From: an uncultured bacterium
GTDB lineage: Bacteria; Patescibacteriota; Minisyncoccia; Phycocordibacterales; CAIRYW01
Direction: 5' to 3'
DNA: 56,139 nt
NCBI GenBank assembly: GCA_903882905.1
Contig: CAIRYW010000017.1
Span: 1-56,139 of the forward strand
Shown here: positions 40,866 through 48,552 of the stretch, piece after piece
Layout of the letters: each line of letters starts with the position of its first letter
How positions within the stretch are numbered: position 1 is the first letter of the stretch
The notes under the pieces: model-generated
The model's input: the letters and a program-made list of their open reading frames with translations, nothing else
Told to the model about the DNA's origin: nothing
Databases searched by the model: none
Program-made: the position numbers and the translations under genes

Positions 40866-42554
40866 TTATTTCTGTCTTTTTTCTAAACGTAGGAGATGGA
40901 TATTTCTTTCTTTATCAAAACCATCAACATCAAAGGCGTACTTTTCTATCATTTTTGAAGCTTGATGAGCTCCGAGATAATGTGGCATTACCACGTAAGT
41001 TGCTCCTGCAAGATAAAGTTTCTTTGTCTGCACGATATCGTGTGACATTGTAATTACAATACCTGATTTGTTTTCTTCTCTGTAGGTTTTTGTTATAAGC
41101 ATATTTGTTTCAAAATCTGGAATAGTTGAAACAATCAATTTTATTTGAGAAAAATTAATTTCTCTCAAAAACTCAACATCATCAGCATCACCATATTTAA
41201 ATGGAATTCCTTCTTCTTCTAATCTTTTAATAGCCGAAGGATTAAAATCTACTGCAAAAAATTTAGCTTTTATATGCCTTGCTGCTTCAGAAAAATCTTC
41301 TCCTACTCTGTGATATCCAAAAATTATCATATCAAAATCATTTACCTTGGATTTTTTTTCATCTTTTGTTCCTTTGATCATTTCAAAGAAACCAATAAAT
41401 CTTCTCAGTCTGTTGTAAATATTTTCTGAATAAAGAATCAAATAGGTTGAAACTGATATTGTGAAAACAAAGACTAACGTGATAATTGAAACTATTGTGT
41501 TACTTATTTGTCCATTTGAAGCTCCAACGGCAACTAAGATAAGTGAAAATTCGCTAATTTGTGAAGAAGTCATTGCAACCAGAAAACTGGTTCTTTTTTT
41601 GTAACCCAAAATTTTCATTACAAAAAATACAATGATTGGATTAATCAACAAAACAAAAACTGAAAGAATAATTGAGGGATACAAGACTTGTGTATCTAGA
41701 CTCAAAGAAATTCTTGAGCCAAGAAGAACAAAAAACAACATGATAAAAAAATCTCTAAGTGGCTTAAGACGAGATCCTATTTCTTCGGCAAATGGAGAGA
41801 CAGCAAAAGTTGCACCAGCCACAAGGGCGCCAATACCTGATGAAAAACCAATTGCAGAAAAAAATGAGGATAATCCAAGTCCCCATGCTATTGAAAACAA
41901 AAAAAGTAATTCAGGAGAAGAGGAAAAAAATTCTGAAAGTTTTGGAAGTACATATTTACTTATAATGAAAAGTAGAACAACAATAACTATTCCTTTAAAT
42001 AGTAGAGCTAGAAAAATATGCTCAAGATCAGCACCTGTAGTAGAGACAGAAACATTTAGAGAGGCAACAATTAAAATTAAAGCGGCAATAAAATCCTCAA
42101 CCAAGAGCATTCCTAAAACAATTTTTCCATGAAGTTTACCCAGACTTCTTTTATCCGAAAATAATTTCAAAATTATAATGGTACTCGAAAATGCCAAAGC
42201 GGCACTAGCATAAGCAGCTGAAACGATATCGAAACCAAGCCACCTGACAACAAAAAAACCTGCGACTGAAGTGATAATTGCTTGTGTTACTCCAACAAAA
42301 AAGGAAGTAACTCCAACCTCTTTTATAATTTCAGGATTTAGATGGACACCAACAATAAATAAAAGTATTGAAATTCCAATTGTAGAAAATATTTCAAGAT
42401 CCGAAGTTGAGTGCAAAATATTAAAAACATAAGGACCAACCGCAATACCAGTAAGAACATAACCGACAATTAAAGGTTGTCTTAAAAGTTTCATTATTGC
42501 TCCAAAAAGAACAGCAACAAAAACAATAATACTTATTTCAAAAAAAAATGTCAT
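40866..42554 (-). CDS. CPA2-family monovalent cation:proton antiporter with TrkA-N domain (KefB-like)
   Basis: A 562-residue transporter. The first 385 residues contain about 12-13 membrane segments of the Na+/H+ exchanger fold, with RQPLIVGYVLTGIAVGP near the start, LEDFIAALILIVAS (the functional Asp region, VEDF) and GALVAGATFAVSPFAEEIGS. Residues about 405-555 form a TrkA-N (RCK) Rossmann domain, FDMIIFGYHRVGEDF and KFFAVDFNPSAIKRLEEEGI, which gates by nucleotide binding. It most likely exchanges K+ or Na+ for protons. It is a one-gene unit, with the terminator of the preceding gene just upstream at 42581. Confidence 0.9.
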   Translation of the reverse strand: MTFFFEISIIVFVAVLFGAIMKLLRQPLIVGYVLTGIAVGPYVFNILHSTSDLEIFSTIGISILLFIVGVHLNPEIIKEVGVTSFFVGVTQAIITSVAGFFVVRWLGFDIVSAAYASAALAFSSTIIILKLFSDKRSLGKLHGKIVLGMLLVEDFIAALILIVASLNVSVSTTGADLEHIFLALLFKGIVIVVLLFIISKYVLPKLSEFFSSSPELLFLFSIAWGLGLSSFFSAIGFSSGIGALVAGATFAVSPFAEEIGSRLKPLRDFFIMLFFVLLGSRISLSLDTQVLYPSIILSVFVLLINPIIVFFVMKILGYKKRTSFLVAMTSSQISEFSLILVAVGASNGQISNTIVSIITLVFVFTISVSTYLILYSENIYNRLRRFIGFFEMIKGTKDEKKSKVNDFDMIIFGYHRVGEDFSEAARHIKAKFFAVDFNPSAIKRLEEEGIPFKYGDADDVEFLREINFSQIKLIVSTIPDFETNMLITKTYREENKSGIVITMSHDIVQTKKLYLAGATYVVMPHYLGAHQASKMIEKYAFDVDGFDKERNIHLLRLEKRQK

Positions 42555-42580
42555 ATGAAAATTATATCATTTTAAACAAA

Positions 42581-42615
42581 AAACTTACCCACTTGAATTG
42601 TGGGTAAGTTTTTTT
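42581..42615 (-). terminator. Intrinsic terminator of the Cys-rich secreted protein gene
   Basis: AAACTTACCCAC and GTGGGTAAGTTT form a 12-pair stem with a seven-base loop and T-runs in both orientations. On the minus strand it lies 21 bases past the stop at 42636. Confidence 0.9.
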
Positions 42616-42635
42616 AACTCTAAAATATTTTCAAC

Positions 42636-43454
42636 CTACGGATTCACCTCACTAAAGCTAGCATTGATGTAGCAAGTAGCATATTTGGTAGAGGTACCAG
42701 TTGTGGTAGTTGTTGCTCCTGTTATTGGATTGGGGAGGTTTTCACCACAAGTTAGTTTGTATTGTGTTTCTTTGGTAACTTTGCTGTCGTTGAATGTTTT
42801 AGGTGAAAGAATAGGATAAGTATAGGTTTGATCACCTTGAGCTGAGCCTGTAAGAGTACAAGTTGAGTATTTATCTTCTGTTAGTAGGTTAAAGACTGGA
42901 CTGCAATTTCCTCCTGTACCATTAGTTGAATTGTATGGATTGATGGTGTTAGCTTTGAAATCTTTTATTACTACTTGTCCTGAAGGAAGATTAGTACCTC
43001 CGTTTGTCTCTATATATATTTGTGCGGCTGATTTTGTACATGTAAGGGTTGTAGGGTTACAAGTTGAACCTACGCCATTTACAGCTACACAATCCTTGTC
43101 TGGATTACATCCGTCGACTATCTTTGTTCCCGAGCAAGCGAGTTTTGGGGTGCAGACTACGGGGGTTGGAATGACAGTGCCCACAGAGCCACCACTATTA
43201 TTAACAGGTGGATAATATACTGGGGGAGGAGGTTGAGGTGGTGGACAATTTTGTCCTAAAACAGCGCACCTTTGATCTCCACCATAATGAGTATTACCTA
43301 TATTAAAATTCCCACAACCTGAATCTGAATAGCAAACATGTCCTTTTTTACAACTTTTAGCTTCTGCTTTGGGAGCGTTTATACCAAAAGCAAATACAAT
43401 TGCAAAAACAAAACCTGAAATCAGAAATAATTTTTTCATATTTTTGGTATTCAT
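42636..43454 (-). CDS. Secreted Cys- and Pro-rich protein
   Basis: A 272-residue exported protein with a clear signal peptide: KKLFLISGFVFAIVFAFG, then cleavage expected after APKAEA (near 32). The mature part opens with a Cys-rich block (CKKGHVCYSDSGCGNF), then CAVLGQNCPPPQPPPPVYY, a Pro-rich spacer, a second Cys-rich block near 100-140 (CTPKLACSGTKIVDGCNPDK) and a beta-rich C-terminal domain with Thr-rich linker TGATTTTTGTSTKYATCY. About 16 Cys residues suggest disulfides, which fits the DsbA-like enzyme at 24241. No known domain is recognised. It lies 5 bases after the TPR gene and ends at a strong terminator. Confidence 0.8.
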   Translation of the reverse strand: MNTKNMKKLFLISGFVFAIVFAFGINAPKAEAKSCKKGHVCYSDSGCGNFNIGNTHYGGDQRCAVLGQNCPPPQPPPPVYYPPVNNSGGSVGTVIPTPVVCTPKLACSGTKIVDGCNPDKDCVAVNGVGSTCNPTTLTCTKSAAQIYIETNGGTNLPSGQVVIKDFKANTINPYNSTNGTGGNCSPVFNLLTEDKYSTCTLTGSAQGDQTYTYPILSPKTFNDSKVTKETQYKLTCGENLPNPITGATTTTTGTSTKYATCYINASFSEVNP

Positions 43455-43459
43455 ATATC

Positions 43460-44539
43460 TTATTTGTTATTTCCCAAATTAATAATAGATTGATTTATTT
43501 TTGCTTTCATATCAGATTTTTCTAACATTCCGAGAGTAATATCTGTATCAACTAGACTTAATGCTTTATTGTAGGCTTCTTTAGCTTTTGATTTGTCTCC
43601 CGTTGCTTCCAATAAAAGTCCTTTTACAACATAAGCGAATGAATCATTACCATAAAAACTTACCGCCTTTTCAATATCCTGGTCAATTTGATTTTTTAGG
43701 GATTCATTCTTTACTACATAATCATTGAGTAAAATTTTGGCATACGCCCTGTTTGCATATGCGTTACCATATTTATCATATGAATCAATCGATTTGGAAA
43801 AATCATCTATTGCAATTTGATAATTCCCAGAGTCTATTTCTGCCAGGCCAAAAATTTCATAGGCTGTAGCTTTTACATATGCAATCTGAGTTACATCGAT
43901 AGCAGCTTGCGCATATTTTTTTGCATTTTCAAAATCACCTTTTCCTTGAGCAATTCTTGCTAAGTTCATTAAAGCAACGTCATTTTTACTATCTATACTG
44001 TAAGCTTTTATGTAATCAGCTTCAGCAGAGGTTAGGTCACCAGATAGATCATACGCATGACCTCTTTTTACGTAACCAAGTGGAGAATCTGGATAAAGTG
44101 CAATAGCTTTATTGTATTGTTCTAATGCTTTAGAGTAATTTTGTAAGACTTCGTAAGAATATCCGAGAACTAAGTCTGCTTGATACTCTTGATTTTTGTC
44201 TGGACTATTTGCAAGAACCTCATTTGCTATAGCAATAGCTTTATTTCCATATTCTACTTCTTTGAACTCTAGACTAGCTTTTTCCAGATACGCATTGGCC
44301 AAATCAATTTTGGATTGATTGTCATTATTAGAACTTACTAACTGTTCAGCTATTTGTACTTCTTTTTCAACATCTCCAGATTGAGCATTTTTCATCAATT
44401 CATCGTTTAGAATAGTTTGATTATACTCGGCAAGGGAAATAATCTTACCGTTTTGAATTGTATAAAACTTTAAAAAGACGAATATCGATAAACCTAAGAG
44501 AACAATCACAATAAGGGAGATGATAAAATATTTTTTCAT
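43460..44539 (-). CDS. Membrane-anchored TPR-repeat protein
   Basis: A 359-residue protein with an N-terminal membrane anchor (about 4-25, FIISLIVIVLLGLSIFVFL) and an extracytoplasmic array of tetratricopeptide repeats. Examples are NYSKALEQYNKAIALYPDSP followed by LGYVKRGHAYDLSG, then SAEADYIKAYSIDSKNDVAL, FENAKKYAQAAI and YQIAIDDFSKSIDSYDK. About seven to eight repeats can be counted. TPR arrays act as protein-binding scaffolds. The gene is followed after 5 bases by the secreted Cys-rich protein gene, so the two may act together on the outer face. Upstream lies the inverted-repeat element at 44609. Confidence 0.88.
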   Translation of the reverse strand: MKKYFIISLIVIVLLGLSIFVFLKFYTIQNGKIISLAEYNQTILNDELMKNAQSGDVEKEVQIAEQLVSSNNDNQSKIDLANAYLEKASLEFKEVEYGNKAIAIANEVLANSPDKNQEYQADLVLGYSYEVLQNYSKALEQYNKAIALYPDSPLGYVKRGHAYDLSGDLTSAEADYIKAYSIDSKNDVALMNLARIAQGKGDFENAKKYAQAAIDVTQIAYVKATAYEIFGLAEIDSGNYQIAIDDFSKSIDSYDKYGNAYANRAYAKILLNDYVVKNESLKNQIDQDIEKAVSFYGNDSFAYVVKGLLLEATGDKSKAKEAYNKALSLVDTDITLGMLEKSDMKAKINQSIINLGNNK

Positions 44540-44608
44540 AAAAATTTTTGGAGCATTTTCGCCAATTAATTAATAGTAAATTGCTACATAAATTCTATCA
44601 TATAGGTA

Positions 44609-44766
44609 CTAAAAAACCACAAAGGTTTGTTCACAGGTATTTTTCTGCGCGACTTGTTTTTGTTTACAAAAACAGAAGTACCCTTGTGGTAAAAAATTCT
44701 GCGAAGCCTACTCCGGCACTCGTTGCTACTCGCCCGACTCGCGCCAGAACCCTTTGCGGTTTTTAG
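44609..44766. repeat. Inverted-repeat element, copy 2 of the dispersed repeat (possible structured RNA)
   Basis: The ends 44609-44628 and 44748-44766 pair as imperfect inverted repeats (CTAAAAAACCACAAAGG against CCTTTGCGGTTTTTAG). Inside are the exact 17-mer shared with 14567 (44674-44690, opposite orientation) and a perfect hairpin TGTTTTTG-TTTA-CAAAAACA. The stretch 44616-44626 can pair either with 44680-44690 or with the right end, so two folds are possible. The right half is richer in G+C. A 72-codon frame over it is not convincing as a gene. Nothing else is seen in the gap 44540-44778. Confidence 0.55.
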
Positions 44767-44778
44767 AAATTTAACTTT

Positions 44779-45138
44779 TTAGACGAACAAATAAGCTAGA
44801 GCACCTGCAAGAAGAGCCATATTTTTCATAAAATTTGCCTTATCTGTTGCATGAGCATTTGCGTCTGTTATTGTCCAAAAATTATGTATCATGAAAGTTA
44901 CAGGAATCAAAAATAGGACAATAAGGGCAACTGAAACCGGGACATACAAAGCAAGTAAAATTCCAGCTCCACCTAGGATGACCATCACTCCGCTAACTAC
45001 AACAGCAAGTTTAGGTGAAGGTACTTTTTTTGAAGCTGCATAATGAGCAAGCATATCTCGGTGTTTGAGATGATTAATACCACTCATAATAAAGTATCCA
45101 CCAAAAATCACTCTACTGACAATTAATAAATATTGCAT
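44779..45138 (-). CDS. DoxX-family membrane protein
   Basis: A 119-residue protein with four membrane segments typical of the DoxX family: VIFGGYFIMSGINHLKHRD (about 9-27), then LAVVVSGVMVILGGAGILLA, then VSVALIVLFLIPVTFMIHNF and a last segment near 103-118. The conserved 'GxxxxxxGxxH' start and the HNFW after helix 3 fit. DoxX proteins are linked to respiratory or redox processes, but their biochemical role is unsettled. It is a single gene between the repeat element at 44609 and the ABC-2 exporter. The gap 45139-45242 shows no feature. Confidence 0.85.
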   Translation of the reverse strand: MQYLLIVSRVIFGGYFIMSGINHLKHRDMLAHYAASKKVPSPKLAVVVSGVMVILGGAGILLALYVPVSVALIVLFLIPVTFMIHNFWTITDANAHATDKANFMKNMALLAGALAYLFV

Positions 45139-45242
45139 ATTTTTTTGTTAATTTTTAAACTACCTACTTTGGCTATCTATTTTACACCCAGAACAGCCTT
45201 TATCAAAAGGTTATCAGGAGAAGAACTTTCCTAAAAGTTTAT

Positions 45243-45998
45243 TTAGACTTCGATTTTTGAGAACATTTTTGCACCAATAAACATAACAATCAAAACTAAA
45301 ATTGAAATAATAGTTAAATCAAACCCTACTCCGAAATGGGCTGCGCCAGAAAGAGTCCCTCTCAGAGCATCAACTCCATAGGAAAGAGGATCTAACCTAG
45401 TGACAATCTCTAAGGCTTTAGGCAAACCATCAATTGGAAACAAAGCACCGGAGAGAAAAAACAAAGGCATAACAAGAAAATTTATTATTATTTGAAATCC
45501 CTGCATGTCATCAAGTCTAGAACCGATAGCTGTGCCAAGTGCTGTAAAAAACAAAGCAATCAAAAACATTGCAAGAAATGCCACAGGAAGCATAGTAAGA
45601 GAAATTGGTCTAAATCCCACAAAAAAAGTCAAAGTAAAAACTACCAAACCTTGTATCATCGCAACAGTAGCTCCACCAAGTGTTCTTCCTATCATTATGT
45701 AAATACGAGAAACAGGAGCAACTAAAGTTTCTTTTAAATAACCAAACTGCCTGTCCCAAATTATTTCTATACCAGAAAAAATAGATGTAAAAAGAATACT
45801 CATACACATTACTCCGGGTGCCAAAAATTGCATATAATTTCCTCCTCCAGCTTTTGCGTAAATAGGACCAAATCCGAAACCAAGAGCCACTAAAAATAAA
45901 ATTGGCTGGCCAAGTGAACCGATCATTCTAGATTTTGATCGAACGTATCTTTTTAATTGTCTAAGCCAGAGTATGTATATTATTTTGAGGTTTTTCAT
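45243..45998 (-). CDS. ABC-2 type transporter permease
   Basis: A 251-residue permease with six membrane segments, of the ABC-2 (DrrB/NodJ-like) class that exports drugs, polysaccharides or lipids. Signatures are an N-terminal amphipathic region RQLKRYVRSKSRMIGSLGQP, a first helix FLVALGFGFGPIYA, FTSIFSGIEIIWDRQFGYLK followed by ETLVAPVSR, and the C-terminal loop ALFPIDGLPKALEIVTRLDP followed by LSYGVDALRG, all conserved in this family. The matching ATPase gene lies upstream on the same strand, separated by the inverted-repeat element at 46038-46165. The substrate is unknown. Confidence 0.92.
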   Translation of the reverse strand: MKNLKIIYILWLRQLKRYVRSKSRMIGSLGQPILFLVALGFGFGPIYAKAGGGNYMQFLAPGVMCMSILFTSIFSGIEIIWDRQFGYLKETLVAPVSRIYIMIGRTLGGATVAMIQGLVVFTLTFFVGFRPISLTMLPVAFLAMFLIALFFTALGTAIGSRLDDMQGFQIIINFLVMPLFFLSGALFPIDGLPKALEIVTRLDPLSYGVDALRGTLSGAAHFGVGFDLTIISILVLIVMFIGAKMFSKIEV

Positions 45999-46037
45999 AT
46001 ATTTTTGTTATGAACGTAGTGAATTAGAAAAATAATG

Positions 46038-46201
46038 ACCCTGTTAAATAAAATTTGATTATCACTTCGCTTTGTTTATTTTCATTACTCATTTTTGTTT
46101 ATATTAATCATTTATTTTAACTTCTAATCAAATTTTAATTTTTTGAAAAAATTATTTAACAGGGTGAGTAATTTATACTCGCTTTGCTCGTTAAATTACT
46201 C
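46038..46201. repeat. MITE-like inverted-repeat element between ABC-2 genes
   Basis: ACCCTGTTAAATAA (46038-46051) and its exact complement TTATTTAACAGGGT (46152-46165) bound a 128-bp A/T-rich element. Inner arms also pair (AAATTTGATTA near 46051 and TAATCAAATTT near 46125). Beside it a second inverted repeat, GAGTAATTTA (46066+100, i.e. 46166-46175) and TAAATTACTC (46192-46201), surrounds the end of the ATPase gene. Terminal inverted repeats and short length fit a miniature transposable element; in the transcript it would be a large hairpin between two operon genes. Confidence 0.6.
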
Positions 46202-46988
46202 AATGTTTCCAACGTCTAGCCATTCTTGAAGCTCCATTTTCTGCACCTTCATCCCTTATCTGTTTACCAGTGAGTGCCAAAAAAGCATCCTCTAAACTTT
46301 TTGTATTAGTCTTTTTTTTCAAATCATCTGGACTGCCTTCTGCAACAATTTTTCCATGATCAATTACTGCAATTCTATCTGCATTTCTTTCTGCCTCCTC
46401 CATATAATGAGTCGTAAAAAAGACTGATAAACCTTCCTTTTCACGCAGTGCCTTTATATGAGTCCACATATTATTTCTTGTTTGTGGATCAAGACCAAGA
46501 GTCGGCTCATCCAAAAATAAAACTTTTGGATGGTGAAGAAGACCGCGAGCAATCTCTAAACGCCTTTTCATTCCTCCTGAAAAATTTTTTACTAAATCAT
46601 TTTTTCTATCCCATAAATCAACAAGCTTCATAAGTTCTTCAATTCTTCGTTTATACAAAATTTTCTGTAGTCCATACATCACTGCATGAATTTCCATATT
46701 CTCGTAAGCAGTAAGCTCAGTATCGAGTGATGGATCTTGAAAAATAATCCCAAAAGAATTACGAACTTCATTGGGATTTTCTAAAACGTTAGAACCATCA
46801 AGTATCACTTCACCTGATGTAGGGACAAGAAGTGTTGTCAGCATTCTTATGGTAGTGGTCTTTCCTGCACCGTTTGGTCCTAAAAACGCAAAGGCTTCAC
46901 CCTTTTTTACATTAAAAGAAATATTTTTTACCGCTTCAATTTCATTAAAATTTTTTACTAATTTTTTTACTTCAATAATGTTTGGCAT
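46200..46988 (-). CDS. ABC-2 type transporter ATPase (DrrA-like)
   Basis: A 262-residue ATPase counted from the ATG at 46988; a longer reading would overlap the small upstream gene. Walker A is GPNGAGKTTTIRML (about 37-50), the Q-loop IIFQDPSLD, the signature FSGGMKRRLEIARGLLHHP, Walker B VLFLDEPTLGLDP and the switch His in FFTTHYMEEAE. The C-terminal SLEDAFLALTGKQIRDE is typical for DrrA-type drug or polymer exporters, followed by a short basic tail. The permease gene follows after about 200 bases holding an inverted-repeat element. The upstream 57-codon membrane protein gene is 13 bases away. Confidence 0.93.
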   Translation of the reverse strand: MPNIIEVKKLVKNFNEIEAVKNISFNVKKGEAFAFLGPNGAGKTTTIRMLTTLLVPTSGEVILDGSNVLENPNEVRNSFGIIFQDPSLDTELTAYENMEIHAVMYGLQKILYKRRIEELMKLVDLWDRKNDLVKNFSGGMKRRLEIARGLLHHPKVLFLDEPTLGLDPQTRNNMWTHIKALREKEGLSVFFTTHYMEEAERNADRIAVIDHGKIVAEGSPDDLKKKTNTKSLEDAFLALTGKQIRDEGAENGASRMARRWKH

Positions 46989-47001
46989 ATTTAAAAAATT
47001 A

Positions 47002-47175
47002 TTAATTAAGCTGTTGTCCGATTTTGAATCCAACCCAGATTCCTACTATGGCAAAGACGGCGCTGAGGACAAGTGATGACGATGAAAACATATCTCCTCC
47101 CCAGAGGGCTGGAATATAACCTCCAACAACCGAACCGATTGTCATGAAGATAAAAACTAAAGATTTTGTACTCAT
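47002..47175 (-). CDS. Small two-helix membrane protein (57 aa)
   Basis: An ATG at 47175 opens 57 codons ending with TAA at 47002. The protein has two membrane segments, LVFIFMTIGSVVGGYIPALW (about 6-25) and LVLSAVFAIVGIWVGFKIG (about 35-53), joined by a Gly, Asp and Ser loop. It lies tightly between the aldolase stop-side (47178) and the ABC-2 ATPase (46988) on the same strand, so it is co-transcribed with both. The reading frame, the helical hairpin and the spacing make it a credible gene. Two short helices with Gly zippers resemble small regulatory or accessory membrane subunits; an exporter accessory role is a guess. Confidence 0.65.
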   Translation of the reverse strand: MSTKSLVFIFMTIGSVVGGYIPALWGGDMFSSSSLVLSAVFAIVGIWVGFKIGQQLN

Positions 47176-47177
47176 TT

Positions 47178-48041
47178 TTAATTAATCCTTGAAAAAATCT
47201 GAAGTTTTTCTTTGACCAGATTCTTCACTGCAAGTACAGCGTTCTCTGCGAGCTTGTATCCTGCAACTTCATCACTTTCATTCAGAGATTTTTTTAAAGC
47301 TTCCTTGTAAGCCACTCTTATCTCTGTATTTATATGTACGACTGAAACACCGTTTAAGATTGCATTTTGAAAATCTTCTTTAGAATTTCCTGAACCGCCA
47401 TGCAATACCAAAGGAATTTTTACTGCATCACTAATTTCTTTTACCCTTTGGATATTTAACTTCGGTTCTGGAGCAAACTTAAGCATGCCGTGAATATTTC
47501 CAACTGCAGGAGCAAAAAAATCTACGCCAGTCTCCATAACAAATTTTTTTGCGTCTTCTGCTGTCGTGAGCATTTTGTCTCCCACCGATGCTCCTTCGGG
47601 AATTGCATCCAACAATTTGGATGACGTTCCAATGTATCCTAATTCCCCTTCCACAAAAATATTTGGATTTACACTTTTTGCATACTCTACACACCGCTTC
47701 GTAATTTTGATGTTTTCATCAAGCGGTAATTTTGCTCCGTCAAAAATAACAGAATCAAAACCTTCATCAACTACTTCTTTAACTCTCTCAAATGAATAAG
47801 TGTGGTCAGCATTTAGAAAAACTGGAAGACCTTGATCCTTGTAACTTTTGACCAAAGCAACAACTTGAGGAATTCCAATAAAATCCCTTTCGCCTTCTGA
47901 AACTCCAATAATTACAGGAACATTTAATTCTTTCGCAGCTTCAACAATTCCTTTAAGGGTTTCTAAATTTGAAATATTAAAATGCCCGATTGCAACTTTA
48001 TTTTTATGCGCCTCTTCTATGTATTCTCTGTATGTTTTCAT
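47178..48041 (-). CDS. Class II fructose-bisphosphate aldolase family protein
   Basis: A 287-residue zinc-dependent aldolase of the Fba/KbaY/GatY group. Zinc and substrate residues are in FLNADHTYSF (first His), VEGELGYIG (Glu), GNIHGM (His), LVLHGGSGN (His) and the phosphate-binding NTEIRVAYKEAL. In glycolysis it splits fructose 1,6-bisphosphate into two triose phosphates. Tagatose-bisphosphate aldolase activity is a possible alternative that sequence cannot exclude. It is divergent from the orphan gene at 48113 and is close to a PfkB kinase gene, a neighbour that could supply a sugar bisphosphate. The start ATG at 48041 fits the family. Confidence 0.92.
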   Translation of the reverse strand: MKTYREYIEEAHKNKVAIGHFNISNLETLKGIVEAAKELNVPVIIGVSEGERDFIGIPQVVALVKSYKDQGLPVFLNADHTYSFERVKEVVDEGFDSVIFDGAKLPLDENIKITKRCVEYAKSVNPNIFVEGELGYIGTSSKLLDAIPEGASVGDKMLTTAEDAKKFVMETGVDFFAPAVGNIHGMLKFAPEPKLNIQRVKEISDAVKIPLVLHGGSGNSKEDFQNAILNGVSVVHINTEIRVAYKEALKKSLNESDEVAGYKLAENAVLAVKNLVKEKLQIFSRIN

Positions 48042-48074
48042 ATAAATATTTTATCACAAATCTACACACTAAGT

Positions 48075-48103
48075 TTGCAAACTTACCCAATAACTAATAA
48101 TAT
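48075..48103 (+). promoter_or_regulatory. Promoter of the orphan gene at 48113, nearly leaderless
   Basis: TTGCAA (48075-48080), a 17-bp spacer and TAATAT (48098-48103) end 9 bases before the ATG, giving a leader of only about 2-4 nt. This is the same spacing as at 11950, 39176 and 55358. Confidence 0.6.
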
Positions 48104-48112
48104 TGAAAACAA

Positions 48113-48313
48113 ATGAAAACGTACAATGATGATCCCTCCTCTTTTGAGGAAGACGGCCCACTTCGGATGACTTTCTTATTAGCCTTCGTATTCGGATTGC
48201 TCGGGATCCTCTGGATTTACGAGACAGTCAAAAAGGGCTTCTGCCTCATGCGGAACGCCTGGAGTTCCTGGCTGGAAGAAGGAAGAAAGCTCGATAAACA
48301 TCGTCTTTGGTAA
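48113..48313 (+). CDS. Orphan small membrane protein (66 aa), G+C rich
   Basis: A 66-residue protein with an acidic N-terminus (MKTYNDDPSSFEEDG), one membrane segment (MTFLLAFVFGLLGILWIYE, about 19-37) and a basic, Trp-containing tail (NAWSSWLEEGRKLDKHRLW). No family is recognised. By my count the frame is about 47 percent G+C, clearly above the surrounding genes, and uses codons such as CGG, GGG and CTC. It has its own promoter directly before the ATG and its own terminator. It forms a stand-alone unit in the gap between the aldolase and the PfkB kinase genes. Confidence 0.7.
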   Translation: MKTYNDDPSSFEEDGPLRMTFLLAFVFGLLGILWIYETVKKGFCLMRNAWSSWLEEGRKLDKHRLW

Positions 48314-48316
48314 CTC

Positions 48317-48347
48317 GCTAAGCCCTTACTGCTTAGCATTTTTTTTT
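48317..48347 (+). terminator. Intrinsic terminator of the orphan gene at 48113
   Basis: GCTAAGC (48317-48323) and GCTTAGC (48331-48337) form a perfect 7-pair stem with a seven-base loop, followed by nine T residues. The -35 box of the next promoter (48326-48331) lies within it. Confidence 0.9.
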
Positions 48348-48354
48348 GTATAAT
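48326..48354 (+). promoter_or_regulatory. Promoter of the PfkB kinase unit, overlapping a terminator
   Basis: TTACTG (48326-48331), a 17-bp spacer made of the terminator 3' arm and T-run, and a perfect TATAAT (48349-48354). Transcription would start near 48361, at the left arm of the inverted repeat 48359-48549. Confidence 0.6.
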
Positions 48355-48358
48355 TATA

Positions 48359-48549
48359 AGAACCTATCAAAAAAATAATGAACTTTACAAACAGCAAAAT
48401 TTTGAAGGAAAAAATGAAGGATGAGGAAGAAGGTTTAATTATATTAAGCCGACTGACGAAACTTAATTTTTTACCAAAATTTTGCCGTTTGGATGTTCAA
48501 GTGTCGGATTTAGGTATTTTTATTAACGGTTATTTTTTAGATAGGTTCT
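48359..48549 (+). ncRNA. Candidate structured leader RNA / inverted-repeat element before the PfkB kinase
   Basis: The leader of the kinase gene folds end to end. AGAACCTATC (48359-48368) plus the following A-run pairs with GATAGGTTCT (48540-48549) plus its T-run: 19 of 20 bases match. A second pair of arms, AAACAGCAAAATTTTG near 48389 and CAAAATTTTGCCGTTT near 48476, matches 15 of 16. The 3' arm contains the only AGG in reach of the kinase ATG (48553). The left arm coincides with the predicted transcription start. It may be a regulatory leader or a miniature mobile element that became one. No known riboswitch class is recognised. Confidence 0.55.
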
Positions 48550-48551
48550 AA
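48378..48551 (+). CDS. Possible 57-codon upstream ORF coupled to the PfkB kinase
   Basis: An ATG at 48378 opens 57 codons that stop with TAA at 48549-48551, one base before the kinase ATG. The peptide starts MNFTNSKILKEKMKDEEEG and ends DLGIFINGYFLDRF; it has no similarity I know. In DNA this A/T rich a chance frame of that length ending exactly at the next start is uncommon, so it may be a leader peptide or small gene coupled to the kinase. Against this, it lies wholly within the inverted-repeat element, has no ribosome-binding site, and a leader of only about 17 bases would precede it. Confidence 0.35.
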   Translation: MNFTNSKILKEKMKDEEEGLIILSRLTKLNFLPKFCRLDVQVSDLGIFINGYFLDRF

Positions 48552-48552
48552 C

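Noticed and set aside
44548-44766. 72-codon plus-strand frame over the inverted-repeat element
   Set aside because: Its composition changes abruptly along its length, it has no promoter or ribosome-binding site, and it follows the repeat structure; the DNA repeat explains the open frame better.
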